A DNA stretch of 40,085 nucleotides from a virus. The position numbers and the translations under genes are program-made. The stretch spans positions 1 to 40,085 of the IMG/VR virus record IMGVR_UViG_3300045612_000399; one strand, 5' to 3'. The notes under the pieces were generated by a model. It saw only the letters and a program-made list of their open reading frames with translations. It had not been told where the DNA came from and made no database searches. Of this stretch, positions 13,673-20,009 are shown piece by piece (within the stretch, counting starts at the first letter, position 1; each line of letters opens with the position of its first letter).

Positions 13673-14740
13673 TTGCATAACCCTACCTACCGCTACAATC
13701 TAGAACGACGCAAGGTGCTCTGGATGAACCGTGCGGCTGAGACTTTTTTTGGATATGCTCACTCATATTTGACTAAGCTCAAATCGGGACTACTGGAGCT
13801 GGTTGTATTTCCAGACGATCTAGGGATGGCCTATGACCACCTAGAAATAGCTCGAAAACTAGCAGATGGGGAAACACACTGCTGCGCCCTGCGAGTTATT
13901 CCAGGAAACTCAATATCTTCTCTGACAGCAAAGTTTTGTTATATCTGCGTAGAGCATGACGGGGAGCAGGCTGTCGAGATTGAGGTTTACGTCTATAAGA
14001 TGCCGACGTATGAGTACGATATGAGAAACTTGCTTAAGATGGCCGTTCCACGCGGTGAGCTGGTCTTGTACTATCAGCCAATTTGCGATCTAGCAACTGG
14101 CGAACTGTGCGGCTATGAGGCGCTGGCTAGATTGAAACGGGGCACAGAAATCTTTGCTCCTAACTTTTTTCTGCCGCATTTAGACGGGCAGTTAGAAAAA
14201 GACTGGGTTGCACAGCAGATCGATCAAATCGGCGTAACCCTGGATAAGCTGCCCCCTCCGCTTTGGGTTAGTCTGAATGCGTCTGAGCAGGTTTTAGCAA
14301 CTGGGCTGCTAATCACTTTATTGGAAGGGCATCGCCACATAGGGCGGATCGGGATCGAGGTTTTAGAATCAACTAGCCTATCTTGTCCAGATGCCGTGAA
14401 AAACCTTCACCTGCTAAATACAATGGGAATCATTCTTAAGGCAGACGATATCGGGAACAAGGAAACTGGCGGAGGGCTAGACCGTCTACTAGAAGAAGAT
14501 TTATTCTCGGTTATCAAGCTTGACGGCGAGCTAACCCGTCACTTGAATGAACCCAAAAAGGCGAGTATCACAAAACACCTGCTGGGTATCGCTTCTGAGG
14601 CCAGGCTAAAAACTATTGCGGAGTGGGTGACCAGCGCGCCACAGGCTGAATGGTTGGGTCAGCATGGCTGCTTGATGGGTCAAGGCGAACTCTACGGCAT
14701 GCCAGGGCCCTTGGTTTTTGATGACGATTCAGATCGGTAG
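13673..14740 (+). CDS. PAS-EAL cyclic-di-GMP phosphodiesterase
   Basis: 355 residues from a TTG start, 8 bases after the previous stop. Residues ~8-105 resemble a PAS sensor domain (RRKVLWMNRAAETFFGY, then LVVFPDDLGMAYDHLE). Residues ~115-350 form an EAL domain with the catalytic set present: E149 and R153 in GYEALARLK, N202 in WVSLNAS, E229/E232 in IGIEVLES, D258-D259 in LKADDIG, K282 in SVIKLDG, E317 in TIAEWV and Q337 in LMGQGELYG. It should hydrolyse cyclic di-GMP to pGpG. The loop after DD departs from the usual DDFGTG (here DDIGNKETG). There are no membrane segments, so it acts in the cytoplasm. A phage enzyme of this kind could change host motility, biofilm or light-signalling state. 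Confidence 0.85.
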   Translation: MHNPTYRYNLERRKVLWMNRAAETFFGYAHSYLTKLKSGLLELVVFPDDLGMAYDHLEIARKLADGETHCCALRVIPGNSISSLTAKFCYICVEHDGEQAVEIEVYVYKMPTYEYDMRNLLKMAVPRGELVLYYQPICDLATGELCGYEALARLKRGTEIFAPNFFLPHLDGQLEKDWVAQQIDQIGVTLDKLPPPLWVSLNASEQVLATGLLITLLEGHRHIGRIGIEVLESTSLSCPDAVKNLHLLNTMGIILKADDIGNKETGGGLDRLLEEDLFSVIKLDGELTRHLNEPKKASITKHLLGIASEARLKTIAEWVTSAPQAEWLGQHGCLMGQGELYGMPGPLVFDDDSDR

Positions 14741-14774
14741 CTGTGCTAGGATCAAGGCATGACATGATTTTACC

Positions 14775-14816
14775 AAAGGGCTACCCTGTCTTTCCAACAA
14801 GGGACAGCCTTTTTTT
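14775..14816 (+). terminator. Intrinsic terminator after the EAL gene
   Basis: CTGTC and GACAG with flanking AAAGG and CCTTT form an interrupted stem (six-base bulge on the left arm), followed by a T-run at 14809-14816. Confidence 0.6.
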
Positions 14817-14824
14817 ATTGCGCT

Positions 14825-14864
14825 CAAAAAATATGGCTCAGACGCAATAGAACGCCTGAGCCAT
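14825..14864 (-). terminator. Intrinsic terminator for the leftward XRE operon
   Basis: ATGGCTCAGACG (14833-14844) and CGCCTGAGCCAT (14853-14864) pair with one mismatch around an 8-base loop. On the minus strand the stem is followed by ATTTTTTG. It ends the operon 17162-14909. Confidence 0.75.
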
Positions 14865-14908
14865 CCGAGAAATCTACAGGAAATCTCTTCATCCACCAGC
14901 AGCTTACA

Positions 14909-15208
14909 TTATCGACGGGAATTACTCAAGTCCTTGAGTAGATCGGCTACTGCCTTAGCGTTTTCCTGCAAAGTTGGCAAATACTTCAGTGGGATGCGCC
15001 CCGCGCTTAAGCATAGCTCTAGCTCGTCTAATTCCAAAAAGCTGGCTATCGCGTAAATAACGTCAGCTTTGGGCTGGTACTTGAGATCTCCCTTCTCTGC
15101 ATGAGATACATGGCTTTTTGTTATCCCCGCAAAGTCGCCCACATCTTTCTGAGAGTATCCCTTAGCTTGCCTTGCCTCTTTGATCGCCTGTCCGAATGTT
15201 TTAATCAT
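14909..15208 (-). CDS. XRE/Cro-CI family repressor (99 aa)
   Basis: ATG with AGGAGACAG upstream. Residues ~5-60 are a classic helix-turn-helix: FGQAIKEARQAKGYSQKDVG, then DFAGITKSHVSHAEKGDLKY. The remaining part is helical (SFLELDELELCLSAGR, ENAKAVADLLKDL). Three TTGAGTA heptamers lie immediately upstream and the same heptamer forms a palindrome in its last codons, so autoregulation is likely. Size fits a Cro-like protein or a short repressor without cleavage domain. Confidence 0.8.
   Translation of the reverse strand: MIKTFGQAIKEARQAKGYSQKDVGDFAGITKSHVSHAEKGDLKYQPKADVIYAIASFLELDELELCLSAGRIPLKYLPTLQENAKAVADLLKDLSNSRR
14923..14940. promoter_or_regulatory. Palindrome of the TTGAGTA motif in the 3' end of the XRE gene
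   Basis: TACTCAAG (14923-14930), TC, CTTGAGTA (14933-14940) is a perfect palindrome made of the same heptamer that is repeated upstream of the gene. It may be a repressor site, although it lies within the last codons. Confidence 0.35.
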
Positions 15209-15217
15209 GCTGTCTCC

Positions 15218-15240
15218 TACTCAATTACTCAACTACTCAA
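15218..15240. promoter_or_regulatory. Three direct TTGAGTA heptamers upstream of the XRE gene
   Basis: TACTCAA (minus strand TTGAGTA) begins at 15218, 15226 and 15234, an 8-base period, between the nuclease stop and the XRE ribosome binding site. A direct array this close to the start could be an operator for the XRE protein or a translational control element. Confidence 0.4.
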
Positions 15241-15712
15241 TGCTTGGATCGATCAGATCAGCCAATTCAACGGGAATGATTATCGGGTGCCATTTCTTTT
15301 TCTTGCTCCCGCGCTCTACCTGAAGCTGTCGCCAGCCCCAGATCTCGATCCGGTTTCCAGGAACAGAAAGCCAAACTCTCGCAACCTCTAAGCGATCGCG
15401 CCGGATCTTTTCCCGGCGCTTATTAACGTCTCCCCCCACACACGCCTGAACCGCTAAAAGCCCTGCGGCTGGCTGGATAGCCAAGATATCTATAAAACCA
15501 AACAGGTCTTGTCTTATTCGCGCGTGAGGGTTCCAGTGCTCGACTACTGCGATGTGCTGATAGCCCTGTTTTTTTAACAGCGCTATCGTGCGCTGAGTTG
15601 GAGATACGCTAGCTTTTCGCCGTTTCGCGGTAACTGGGGTTTGAAGTTCATTCATTGACGTGCCATGATTCGCTTCTCTGTGGCTTTTTCTTGTTTGAGG
15701 GCATGCCTGCAT
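15233..15712 (-). CDS. PD-(D/E)XK / VRR-NUC-like nuclease (159 aa)
   Basis: I chose ATG 15712 because a strong AAAGGAG site lies before it; an in-frame ATG at 15733 lacks one as good. The core reads IALLKKQGYQHIAVVEHWN, then RIRQDLFGFIDILAIQPAAG and LLAVQACVGGDVNKRREKI. This matches small phage nucleases with an N-terminal helix, an aspartate in 'GFIDIL' and a Q-x-x position where the usual E-x-K stands, followed by a basic helix. Such proteins are Holliday-junction resolvase-like or recombination nucleases. The missing Glu/Lys pair leaves activity uncertain. It follows the DndC-like gene by 44 bases and is probably in the same operon. Confidence 0.6.
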   Translation of the reverse strand: MQACPQTRKSHREANHGTSMNELQTPVTAKRRKASVSPTQRTIALLKKQGYQHIAVVEHWNPHARIRQDLFGFIDILAIQPAAGLLAVQACVGGDVNKRREKIRRDRLEVARVWLSVPGNRIEIWGWRQLQVERGSKKKKWHPIIIPVELADLIDPSIE

Positions 15713-15756
15713 TCTTTTATCTCCTTTAGCCATGCTTTCGCTACCTTAGTCCTGCC

Positions 15757-16956
15757 TTACGATGTGATTTCAATCGATCTTTCCAGCTCGCCAAGTTCAT
15801 ACTGACTTGCCTTGGGGAAAGTTCTGTCCAAGATCATTTTTTGTATCAACTCAACCTCTTCAGGCTGAATTAAAACGTATGGCGTCAGCCCTTTTTCTAG
15901 TGCTAATTTTGTCGACTCTGCTTGCAATCCCAAGATTGCATCTAGTGCCCATTGACGAGCCGCCAAAGTCAAACAGCCTTTCTCTCCGTTCTTTTTGCGA
16001 TGCCTGAAAGATTCATCCCAGCGTAGCCGCCAATAAATATCAGCCAAGCGAGTAAAAGGAGCTAAGTGAGTCCAGCGATCTTGCAATATGACCGTTTCTA
16101 GAGCTTTGTCTATTCGGGGTTTTTCTTCGTTGGCTGTGGTCACTAATGGGCAACCGATGCACCCAGTTCTACTGTTCAGCGGTTCATCATTTTCGGGATC
16201 GTAGTCGCCCATTCCATACGTTTCGAATACCCCATCAATAGGGTACCCGTACTCATATTTGGCTTCCACTAGCCAGTCCCAAACATTGCAAACACGCCAG
16301 TGTAATAGAGGCGACAACTTGTATCCTGTCCCGCTCTGGTTTTTGTGAAACCAACCTTGACCACATTCTCCATCTTCTTTATTGCAGCTAGTCGTAATTA
16401 TTCGATCCCTGGCAATGCTTTCTCCCTTACGGATACCGTCAATTCCTAAGAAATCGTTGCCATATTCAGATCTGATCGCTAAACAAATTGAATCAATTTT
16501 TTCTGCCTTAAGACGATTTGTACACCACCTGAAACGATTGTGTGGAGGAGGATAACCCTTACCTAACATGGTCACAAAAAACCGCTCGGTTTTGGGTATC
16601 GTGGTTTCAAGCTGTGGTTCAGTCCGGCGGATCTGCCATCCCTTGGCTTGAAGATGATCGAGCAAACGGTTCGCCGAATCGAGCAAGGACGGCAGCTCCA
16701 TTAATGTATTGCAAAAAACCAGGATTTTACTTGATGGTGATTCAATTTGCTCTGTGGCAATAAGCCAATCGATCAGTGTGGCGGTTGCCGTAGAATCCTT
16801 TCCCCCTGAATAGCCAATAACCCATGCAGAGAGATTGCTGCCATACGTATTGAGGGAGTTGATAGTTAAATCAATTGCCTCTTGCAAAGACAGCAACATT
16901 GATCTTCCGGCTTCGGTGTGCCGAAAAATGTCTAGCTGGGTATGCTTTTTCGCCAC
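15757..16956 (-). CDS. DndC-like / PAPS reductase-family ATP pyrophosphatase
   Basis: 399 residues. The ATP-pyrophosphatase P-loop is IGYSGGKDSTATA (SGGKDST at residues 50-56). Further family marks are LGKGYPPPHNRFRWCTNRLK (C145) and SRTGCIGCPLV (C266, C269), with additional C191 and C198, so a metal or Fe-S cluster is plausible. The 'GKGYPxPxxxFRWCTxRLK' plus 'RxGCxxCxxV' combination is closer to DndC of the DNA phosphorothioation system than to CysH, which reduces PAPS. No dndA, dndD or dndE homologue is visible. It may work in DNA or RNA thiolation or in sulfur metabolism. It begins 23 bases after the zinc-ribbon gene and precedes the nuclease gene. Confidence 0.75.
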   Translation of the reverse strand: MAKKHTQLDIFRHTEAGRSMLLSLQEAIDLTINSLNTYGSNLSAWVIGYSGGKDSTATATLIDWLIATEQIESPSSKILVFCNTLMELPSLLDSANRLLDHLQAKGWQIRRTEPQLETTIPKTERFFVTMLGKGYPPPHNRFRWCTNRLKAEKIDSICLAIRSEYGNDFLGIDGIRKGESIARDRIITTSCNKEDGECGQGWFHKNQSGTGYKLSPLLHWRVCNVWDWLVEAKYEYGYPIDGVFETYGMGDYDPENDEPLNSRTGCIGCPLVTTANEEKPRIDKALETVILQDRWTHLAPFTRLADIYWRLRWDESFRHRKKNGEKGCLTLAARQWALDAILGLQAESTKLALEKGLTPYVLIQPEEVELIQKMILDRTFPKASQYELGELERSIEITS

Positions 16957-16979
16957 AACTTAATCCTCACGAAGTAATC

Positions 16980-17162
16980 TCAGCAGCTTTTCTGTACTCT
17001 GCCTGATTTGGAGATCGCGTTCTTAAATGCGACCGTTCTTTGGCAACCATGACAGTTCACTTTCAGTGGATCGTCCGTGACCTCGTCGGGTTTTTCACTG
17101 CCCATGCCGCACGCATGATAGCCAAGCGCCGGGTTTTTATAGTGAATTCGAGGTCTGTACAT
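16980..17162 (-). CDS. Small zinc-ribbon-like protein (60 aa)
   Basis: Begins MYRPRIHYKNPALGYHACGM and continues with DDPLKVNCHGCQRTVAFK. The 'YHACG ... VNCxxCxRT' pattern is that of short phage and actinobacterial zinc-ribbon proteins of unknown role. It is the first gene of the cassette with the DndC-like protein and nuclease. The ribosome binding site is weak. Confidence 0.6.
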   Translation of the reverse strand: MYRPRIHYKNPALGYHACGMGSEKPDEVTDDPLKVNCHGCQRTVAFKNAISKSGRVQKSC

Positions 17163-17199
17163 GAGCTTTCTTAGCCTCTGTCGGGGTTTTCCCCCCTAG

Positions 17200-17709
17200 T
17201 CACACGATAGTGGGGGGGGTGCTGATATCGTTAACCCCTGCCACTGAATTAGATCTACGTAGATCCGAGAGAGCCTTCTCTAGCTCTGATAAACGATATT
17301 GAATCAGTGCTAGGCACCCTAGTACACGACTAGTGTTATTGATATCGCGGACGACTTTATCTGGGCAGCACATAGCAGTAGCCATCGGATGGTTAACCTC
17401 TATGGCCTTCATGAGTGTAGGCATCGAAACGATCAGGATATCTCCTGGTTTTACATCATCAGGTATCCCGTGAAGGCCCAGGAATACTGAATTATTAAGG
17501 GGTACTTCAACTCCTTCATCTAATTGAAGGGGAGACGCTTCTTTTACACAAGAAGAGATGTGCGCTACTCCACTTGAGGGGAAACTAACTATGGGTTTCC
17601 CTGCCACCGCAGAGGCACCCCATCCCCTAGCGTCTATCTGTTGAAGATCCAGAAAGGCTTCGGGGGAATAAATATCGACAGCGTGAGGCGTCAAATTGAT
17701 AACTTTCAT
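17200..17709 (-). CDS. Phage 'LTPHxV'-family protein of unknown function (169 aa)
   Basis: ATG with AAGGAGA upstream. It opens with MKVINLTPHAVDIYSPE, the hallmark of a family common in phages that is usually annotated as hypothetical, and has the matching later segments VSFPSSGVAHISS, GDILIVSMPTLMKAIEVNH and VVRDINNTSRVLGC. The C-terminal ~35 residues (LIQYRLSELEKALSDLRR) look like a coiled coil added to the family core. Biochemical role unknown. A promoter with flanking symmetry lies upstream (17738-17779). A C/G-rich inverted repeat (17192-17218) overlaps its stop. Confidence 0.65.
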   Translation of the reverse strand: MKVINLTPHAVDIYSPEAFLDLQQIDARGWGASAVAGKPIVSFPSSGVAHISSCVKEASPLQLDEGVEVPLNNSVFLGLHGIPDDVKPGDILIVSMPTLMKAIEVNHPMATAMCCPDKVVRDINNTSRVLGCLALIQYRLSELEKALSDLRRSNSVAGVNDISTPPTIV

Positions 17710-17737
17710 TTTTTCTCCTTGGCTTGTGCCTGTTTCA

Positions 17738-17779
17738 ACGATAGCAAGGGTTGTTTATATCGTCAACCCCCACTAGTGG
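17738..17779 (-). promoter_or_regulatory. Promoter with overlapping inverted repeats for the LTPHxV gene
   Basis: On the minus strand TTGACG (17766-17761), a 17-base spacer and TATCGT (17743-17738) form a sigma-70-like promoter. GGGTTG (17748-17753) and CAACCC (17764-17769) are an inverted repeat that covers the -35, and CCACTAGTGG (17770-17779) is a perfect palindrome just upstream. The arrangement suggests repressor control. Confidence 0.5.
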
Positions 17780-17780
17780 A

Positions 17781-18077
17781 TCAGTCGCTCAAAAATCTAC
17801 GTAGATCCGCGATCGCCTTCTGAACTTCCGCTCCGTCATCGGAAGATTCCAGTACTTTCAACGCAAGCTCCATCTCCCCCTGTCGCTGAGTGAGTTTCTG
17901 ACGGACTAGCGCCTTTGTCTCTGCTGCCTCTATTCGAGAAATCTCTAGAAGCAGCGATTGAGACAGCATCCCTCTGACTATCTCCGGCCAATCGCGGCCC
18001 GTTTCTTGTGCAATACGATCCACCATCGCCCACATTTCAGGGGGCATCGTCAAGAGCCTGGAAGGGTTTTGAGGCAT
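17781..18077 (-). CDS. RHH-like DNA-binding protein with coiled coil (98 aa)
   Basis: ATG with AGGAG upstream. Residues ~5-50 (SRLLTMPPEMWAMVDRIAQE, then RDWPEIVRGMLSQSLLLE) have a short strand followed by two helices, as in ribbon-helix-helix proteins. The C-terminal half (AAETKALVRQKLTQRQGEME, then KAIADLRRFL) is a likely coiled coil. It is divergent from the membrane/ATPase operon and adjoins the GGCTAT/ATAGCC palindrome, which is a plausible binding site. Confidence 0.55.
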   Translation of the reverse strand: MPQNPSRLLTMPPEMWAMVDRIAQETGRDWPEIVRGMLSQSLLLEISRIEAAETKALVRQKLTQRQGEMELALKVLESSDDGAEVQKAIADLRRFLSD

Positions 18078-18113
18078 TTTTGCGGAACTCCTAATTTAGG
18101 ACAAGAATAGCAT

Positions 18114-18156
18114 GGCTATGGTCGGGCTATAGCCATGCTATAGCCTGACCATAGCC
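18114..18156. promoter_or_regulatory. Nested, mutually exclusive palindromes built from GGCTAT/ATAGCC
   Basis: GGCTATGGTCGGGCTATAG (18114-18132) and its complement CTATAGCCTGACCATAGCC (18138-18156) match at 18 of 19 positions around a CCATG centre. A second palindrome overlaps it: TAGCATGGCTAT (18109-18120) with ATAGCCATGCTA (18129-18140). The two cannot form together. Hexamers GGCTAT or ATAGCC occur five times. It lies between the RHH-like gene and the promoter of the membrane operon. Confidence 0.7.
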
Positions 18157-18163
18157 TAGCTAG

Positions 18164-18192
18164 TTGCAAAGTAATAGAGGCCGTGTTAAAAG
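18164..18192 (+). promoter_or_regulatory. Promoter of the membrane/ATPase operon
   Basis: TTGCAA (18164-18169), a 17-base spacer and TAAAAG (18187-18192) each match the sigma-70 consensus at 4 of 6 positions. The AGTGAAC array begins 2 bases after the -10, so the expected start point lies inside the array. Confidence 0.45.
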
Positions 18193-18194
18193 AT

Positions 18195-18238
18195 AGTGAA
18201 CAAGAGTGAACGTTCACTCTTGTTCACTCTTGTTCACT
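18195..18238. promoter_or_regulatory. Array of five AGTGAAC heptamers with 10-bp period (operator or iterons)
   Basis: AGTGAAC starts at 18195 and 18205; its complement GTTCACT starts at 18212, 18222 and 18232. The first four make a perfect 34-bp palindrome (18195-18228) and the fifth extends it. The spacing within each orientation is 10 bp, so bound dimers would line up on one face of the helix. Placed over the likely transcription start it suits a repressor; iterons of a plasmid-type origin are an alternative. Confidence 0.7.
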
Positions 18239-18264
18239 GTTTTGGCTGTATCTACTGATTTCTC

Positions 18265-18510
18265 ATGAATACCCCTGTCGACATCTTTTTAAGTGAGCCT
18301 CAATTCAGGCAACAGGTTTGCTGGTTGCTGGGGCGATCGCTGAGCAAGACGTGGGTTTATCGGTTGAGATCTGATCTGAACTTTACCGGGCTTTTGACCT
18401 ATGACCACGCGAAGGCGCTAGCCTATTACGCTCAGTTACGCAGGGCCAGAGTAGACCAGCCAACAGCGATAGCGAAGACGATTCAATTTATTGAGGAACA
18501 TGGACTATGA
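18265..18510 (+). CDS. Hypothetical protein, possible DNA-binding (81 aa)
   Basis: First gene of the membrane/ATPase operon. The middle (LLGRSLSKTWVYRLRSDLNF) and later LLTYDHAKALAYYAQLRR suggest a small helical DNA-binding protein that could read the AGTGAAC array just upstream. No strong family match. Its stop overlaps the next start (ATGA). Confidence 0.55.
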   Translation: MNTPVDIFLSEPQFRQQVCWLLGRSLSKTWVYRLRSDLNFTGLLTYDHAKALAYYAQLRRARVDQPTAIAKTIQFIEEHGL

Positions 18511-18911
18511 GCATCGCAGATGAGGTTAAGGGTAAGTCTCGGCCTGTCGGCAAGGCTGGCGGTGTATCTAGCGATCTATCGCTGGCGCTGAACGAGCAAG
18601 TCCAAGCCCAAGTCGATTCAATGGTCAATGCTGCGAATGTAGCCCACATGAGCATTGAATATGCATCAGATCAGTTAGCAGGTTATTTCAGCGATGTCCT
18701 GAGTGGACGAAATCTGCTGGAGCGCACGATGCAGAAGGTTCAGGAGCGTATCAAAGAAGAAGGCTGCGTAACTATTGAGTCGGAAACAGTAAACCCGGTG
18801 GTTAATCTGCCTCGTCTTTCCTTCCGTGGATTTAGTTTTAGGAGTCTGTTTTCCGCTGGCAGCCCCGACAACCCTTTTCTACTCGGTGGGAGTGAAGAGG
18901 GGGATGGCTAA
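18507..18911 (+). CDS. Hypothetical protein (134 aa)
   Basis: Start overlaps the upstream stop (ATGA at 18507-18510). N-terminal part basic and Gly-rich; the middle is helical (ALNEQVQAQVDSMVNAANVA, then LLERTMQKVQERIKEE); the C-terminal part is Ser/Gly/Phe-rich and disordered-looking. No domain recognised. Its end overlaps the next gene. Confidence 0.5.
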   Translation: MSIADEVKGKSRPVGKAGGVSSDLSLALNEQVQAQVDSMVNAANVAHMSIEYASDQLAGYFSDVLSGRNLLERTMQKVQERIKEEGCVTIESETVNPVVNLPRLSFRGFSFRSLFSAGSPDNPFLLGGSEEGDG

Positions 18912-19068
18912 CCTCACAGATAACACCAGTGAGCTGAAGTGGGTGGGAGGATTCGCCCTTATGGTCGGCATTTTGTTTGGCTACTACTTGGGATGTCATC
19001 AGGGCGATGTAGAGCCGTCGGTAAGGGGTTTAGCTGTTTCATTTGTGGAGGTTGTAGTAGGTGAGTGA
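18904..19068 (+). CDS. Small single-pass membrane protein (54 aa)
   Basis: ATG 18904 with GAGGGG upstream. One clear membrane helix, KWVGGFALMVGILFGYYLGC, near residues 12-31, followed by an acidic stretch. It overlaps both neighbours and belongs to a string of small membrane proteins that precede the ATPase. Confidence 0.55.
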   Translation: MANLTDNTSELKWVGGFALMVGILFGYYLGCHQGDVEPSVRGLAVSFVEVVVGE

Positions 19069-19528
19069 ACTAATTTGCGAAGAACTGATAGCCCGCCCCT
19101 CGGAAATTCAGGGCTGGACTCAGTACGGATTCATTAACGATTCCGGTGAATTTGAGCCGCTATATGGCCTGGAGTCAGGGCTGAGCCTTCATTCAGCCCT
19201 GTACTACCTGGATGCCGCTGGAGTTTGCGACATTGGCGGGCAGTATCAAATGGGGCAACCCGTCCCGGTTGAATCTGCCCCTCTTGTCGTTGCAAATAAC
19301 ATTGAGGCGGCACCAGCCATTGCCACCGTAGAGGTTCCGCCTACTCCAGTCTCTCAAGTTGAGGCAAATCCTGTAACTGAAGCGTCTGGCGGTGCTTGGT
19401 TTATCGGGATAGCTTTCGCGTTGGCGCTGGGCGCTGCTGGGGTTGTTTGGTCAGCCAAACAGCGATCCAAAAACGATCCAACGCCTGGGGTTAAAATGCC
19501 GAATCCATTTAATAAGGGGGGGGATTGA
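19061..19528 (+). CDS. Single-pass membrane protein with Pro/Ala-rich linker (155 aa)
   Basis: GTG start overlapping the previous stop. Residues 1-80 form a small soluble domain (GWTQYGFINDSGEFEPLYGL) with several aromatic residues, then a Pro/Val/Ala-rich linker (about residues 85-115) and one membrane helix (AWFIGIAFALALGAAGVVWS) before a short basic tail. The layout suggests a soluble domain held away from the membrane. No family recognised. Confidence 0.55.
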   Translation: MSELICEELIARPSEIQGWTQYGFINDSGEFEPLYGLESGLSLHSALYYLDAAGVCDIGGQYQMGQPVPVESAPLVVANNIEAAPAIATVEVPPTPVSQVEANPVTEASGGAWFIGIAFALALGAAGVVWSAKQRSKNDPTPGVKMPNPFNKGGD

Positions 19529-19529
19529 C

Positions 19530-20009
19530 ATGGACAAAGATGAGCTATTGATGTGTGCTCTCGGCTTCGTGGTAGTTGGCGCTGTGATTTTATCTGGTGG
19601 TAGGGATTCTGTTGGAAGCTTTCTACAGTCCAGTAGTGAAATAAAGCAACTCCGGGACAACACAGCTAAAGAGGCTGTTATCTCCGCGTCGCTACAGGAA
19701 TCTGTGAGCGATCGCGCGCAAATCGCCTTGCAACGGTTCCAAAATGGCTGCGTTGTCCACCTTCAGCGTGCCGAGTATCAACGCCCTGAGGATGTGGCTG
19801 TTGGGGCTGTAACAATGGAGTTCAGGCCCATCTCAGAAGGGGAAAGCCCGATCAACTGGCAGACTGGGCAGCCATATTCTGAGGGTACTGTTTTGTGTGA
19901 CTGGTTGGGTGGTGTAGGGGTCATTCAAGGCGGAACGGTCACAGACTACTCTTTCAGCGGCACGGACGTTTCGGATTTGGTGCGCAAGAACGTGGAGAAG
20001 TTTCAGTGA
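19530..20009 (+). CDS. N-terminally anchored membrane protein (159 aa)
   Basis: ATG 19530 has a G-rich site (AAGGGGGGGG) 6 bases upstream, which decides the start. Residues ~5-23 (ELLMCALGFVVVGAVILSGG) are a membrane anchor or signal anchor; the rest is soluble, first helical (LRDNTAKEAVISASLQESVS) then beta-rich. It could be periplasmic. Function unknown. Confidence 0.55.
   Translation: MDKDELLMCALGFVVVGAVILSGGRDSVGSFLQSSSEIKQLRDNTAKEAVISASLQESVSDRAQIALQRFQNGCVVHLQRAEYQRPEDVAVGAVTMEFRPISEGESPINWQTGQPYSEGTVLCDWLGGVGVIQGGTVTDYSFSGTDVSDLVRKNVEKFQ

Noticed and set aside
18195-18238. AGTGAAC repeats as a CRISPR array.
   Set aside because: Units are 7 bp with 3-base gaps and occur in both orientations; no spacers or cas genes.
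19521-19535. Eight-G run before ATG 19530 as a phase-variable tract.
   Set aside because: It lies between genes as part of the ribosome binding site, so slippage would change spacing only slightly; no further evidence.
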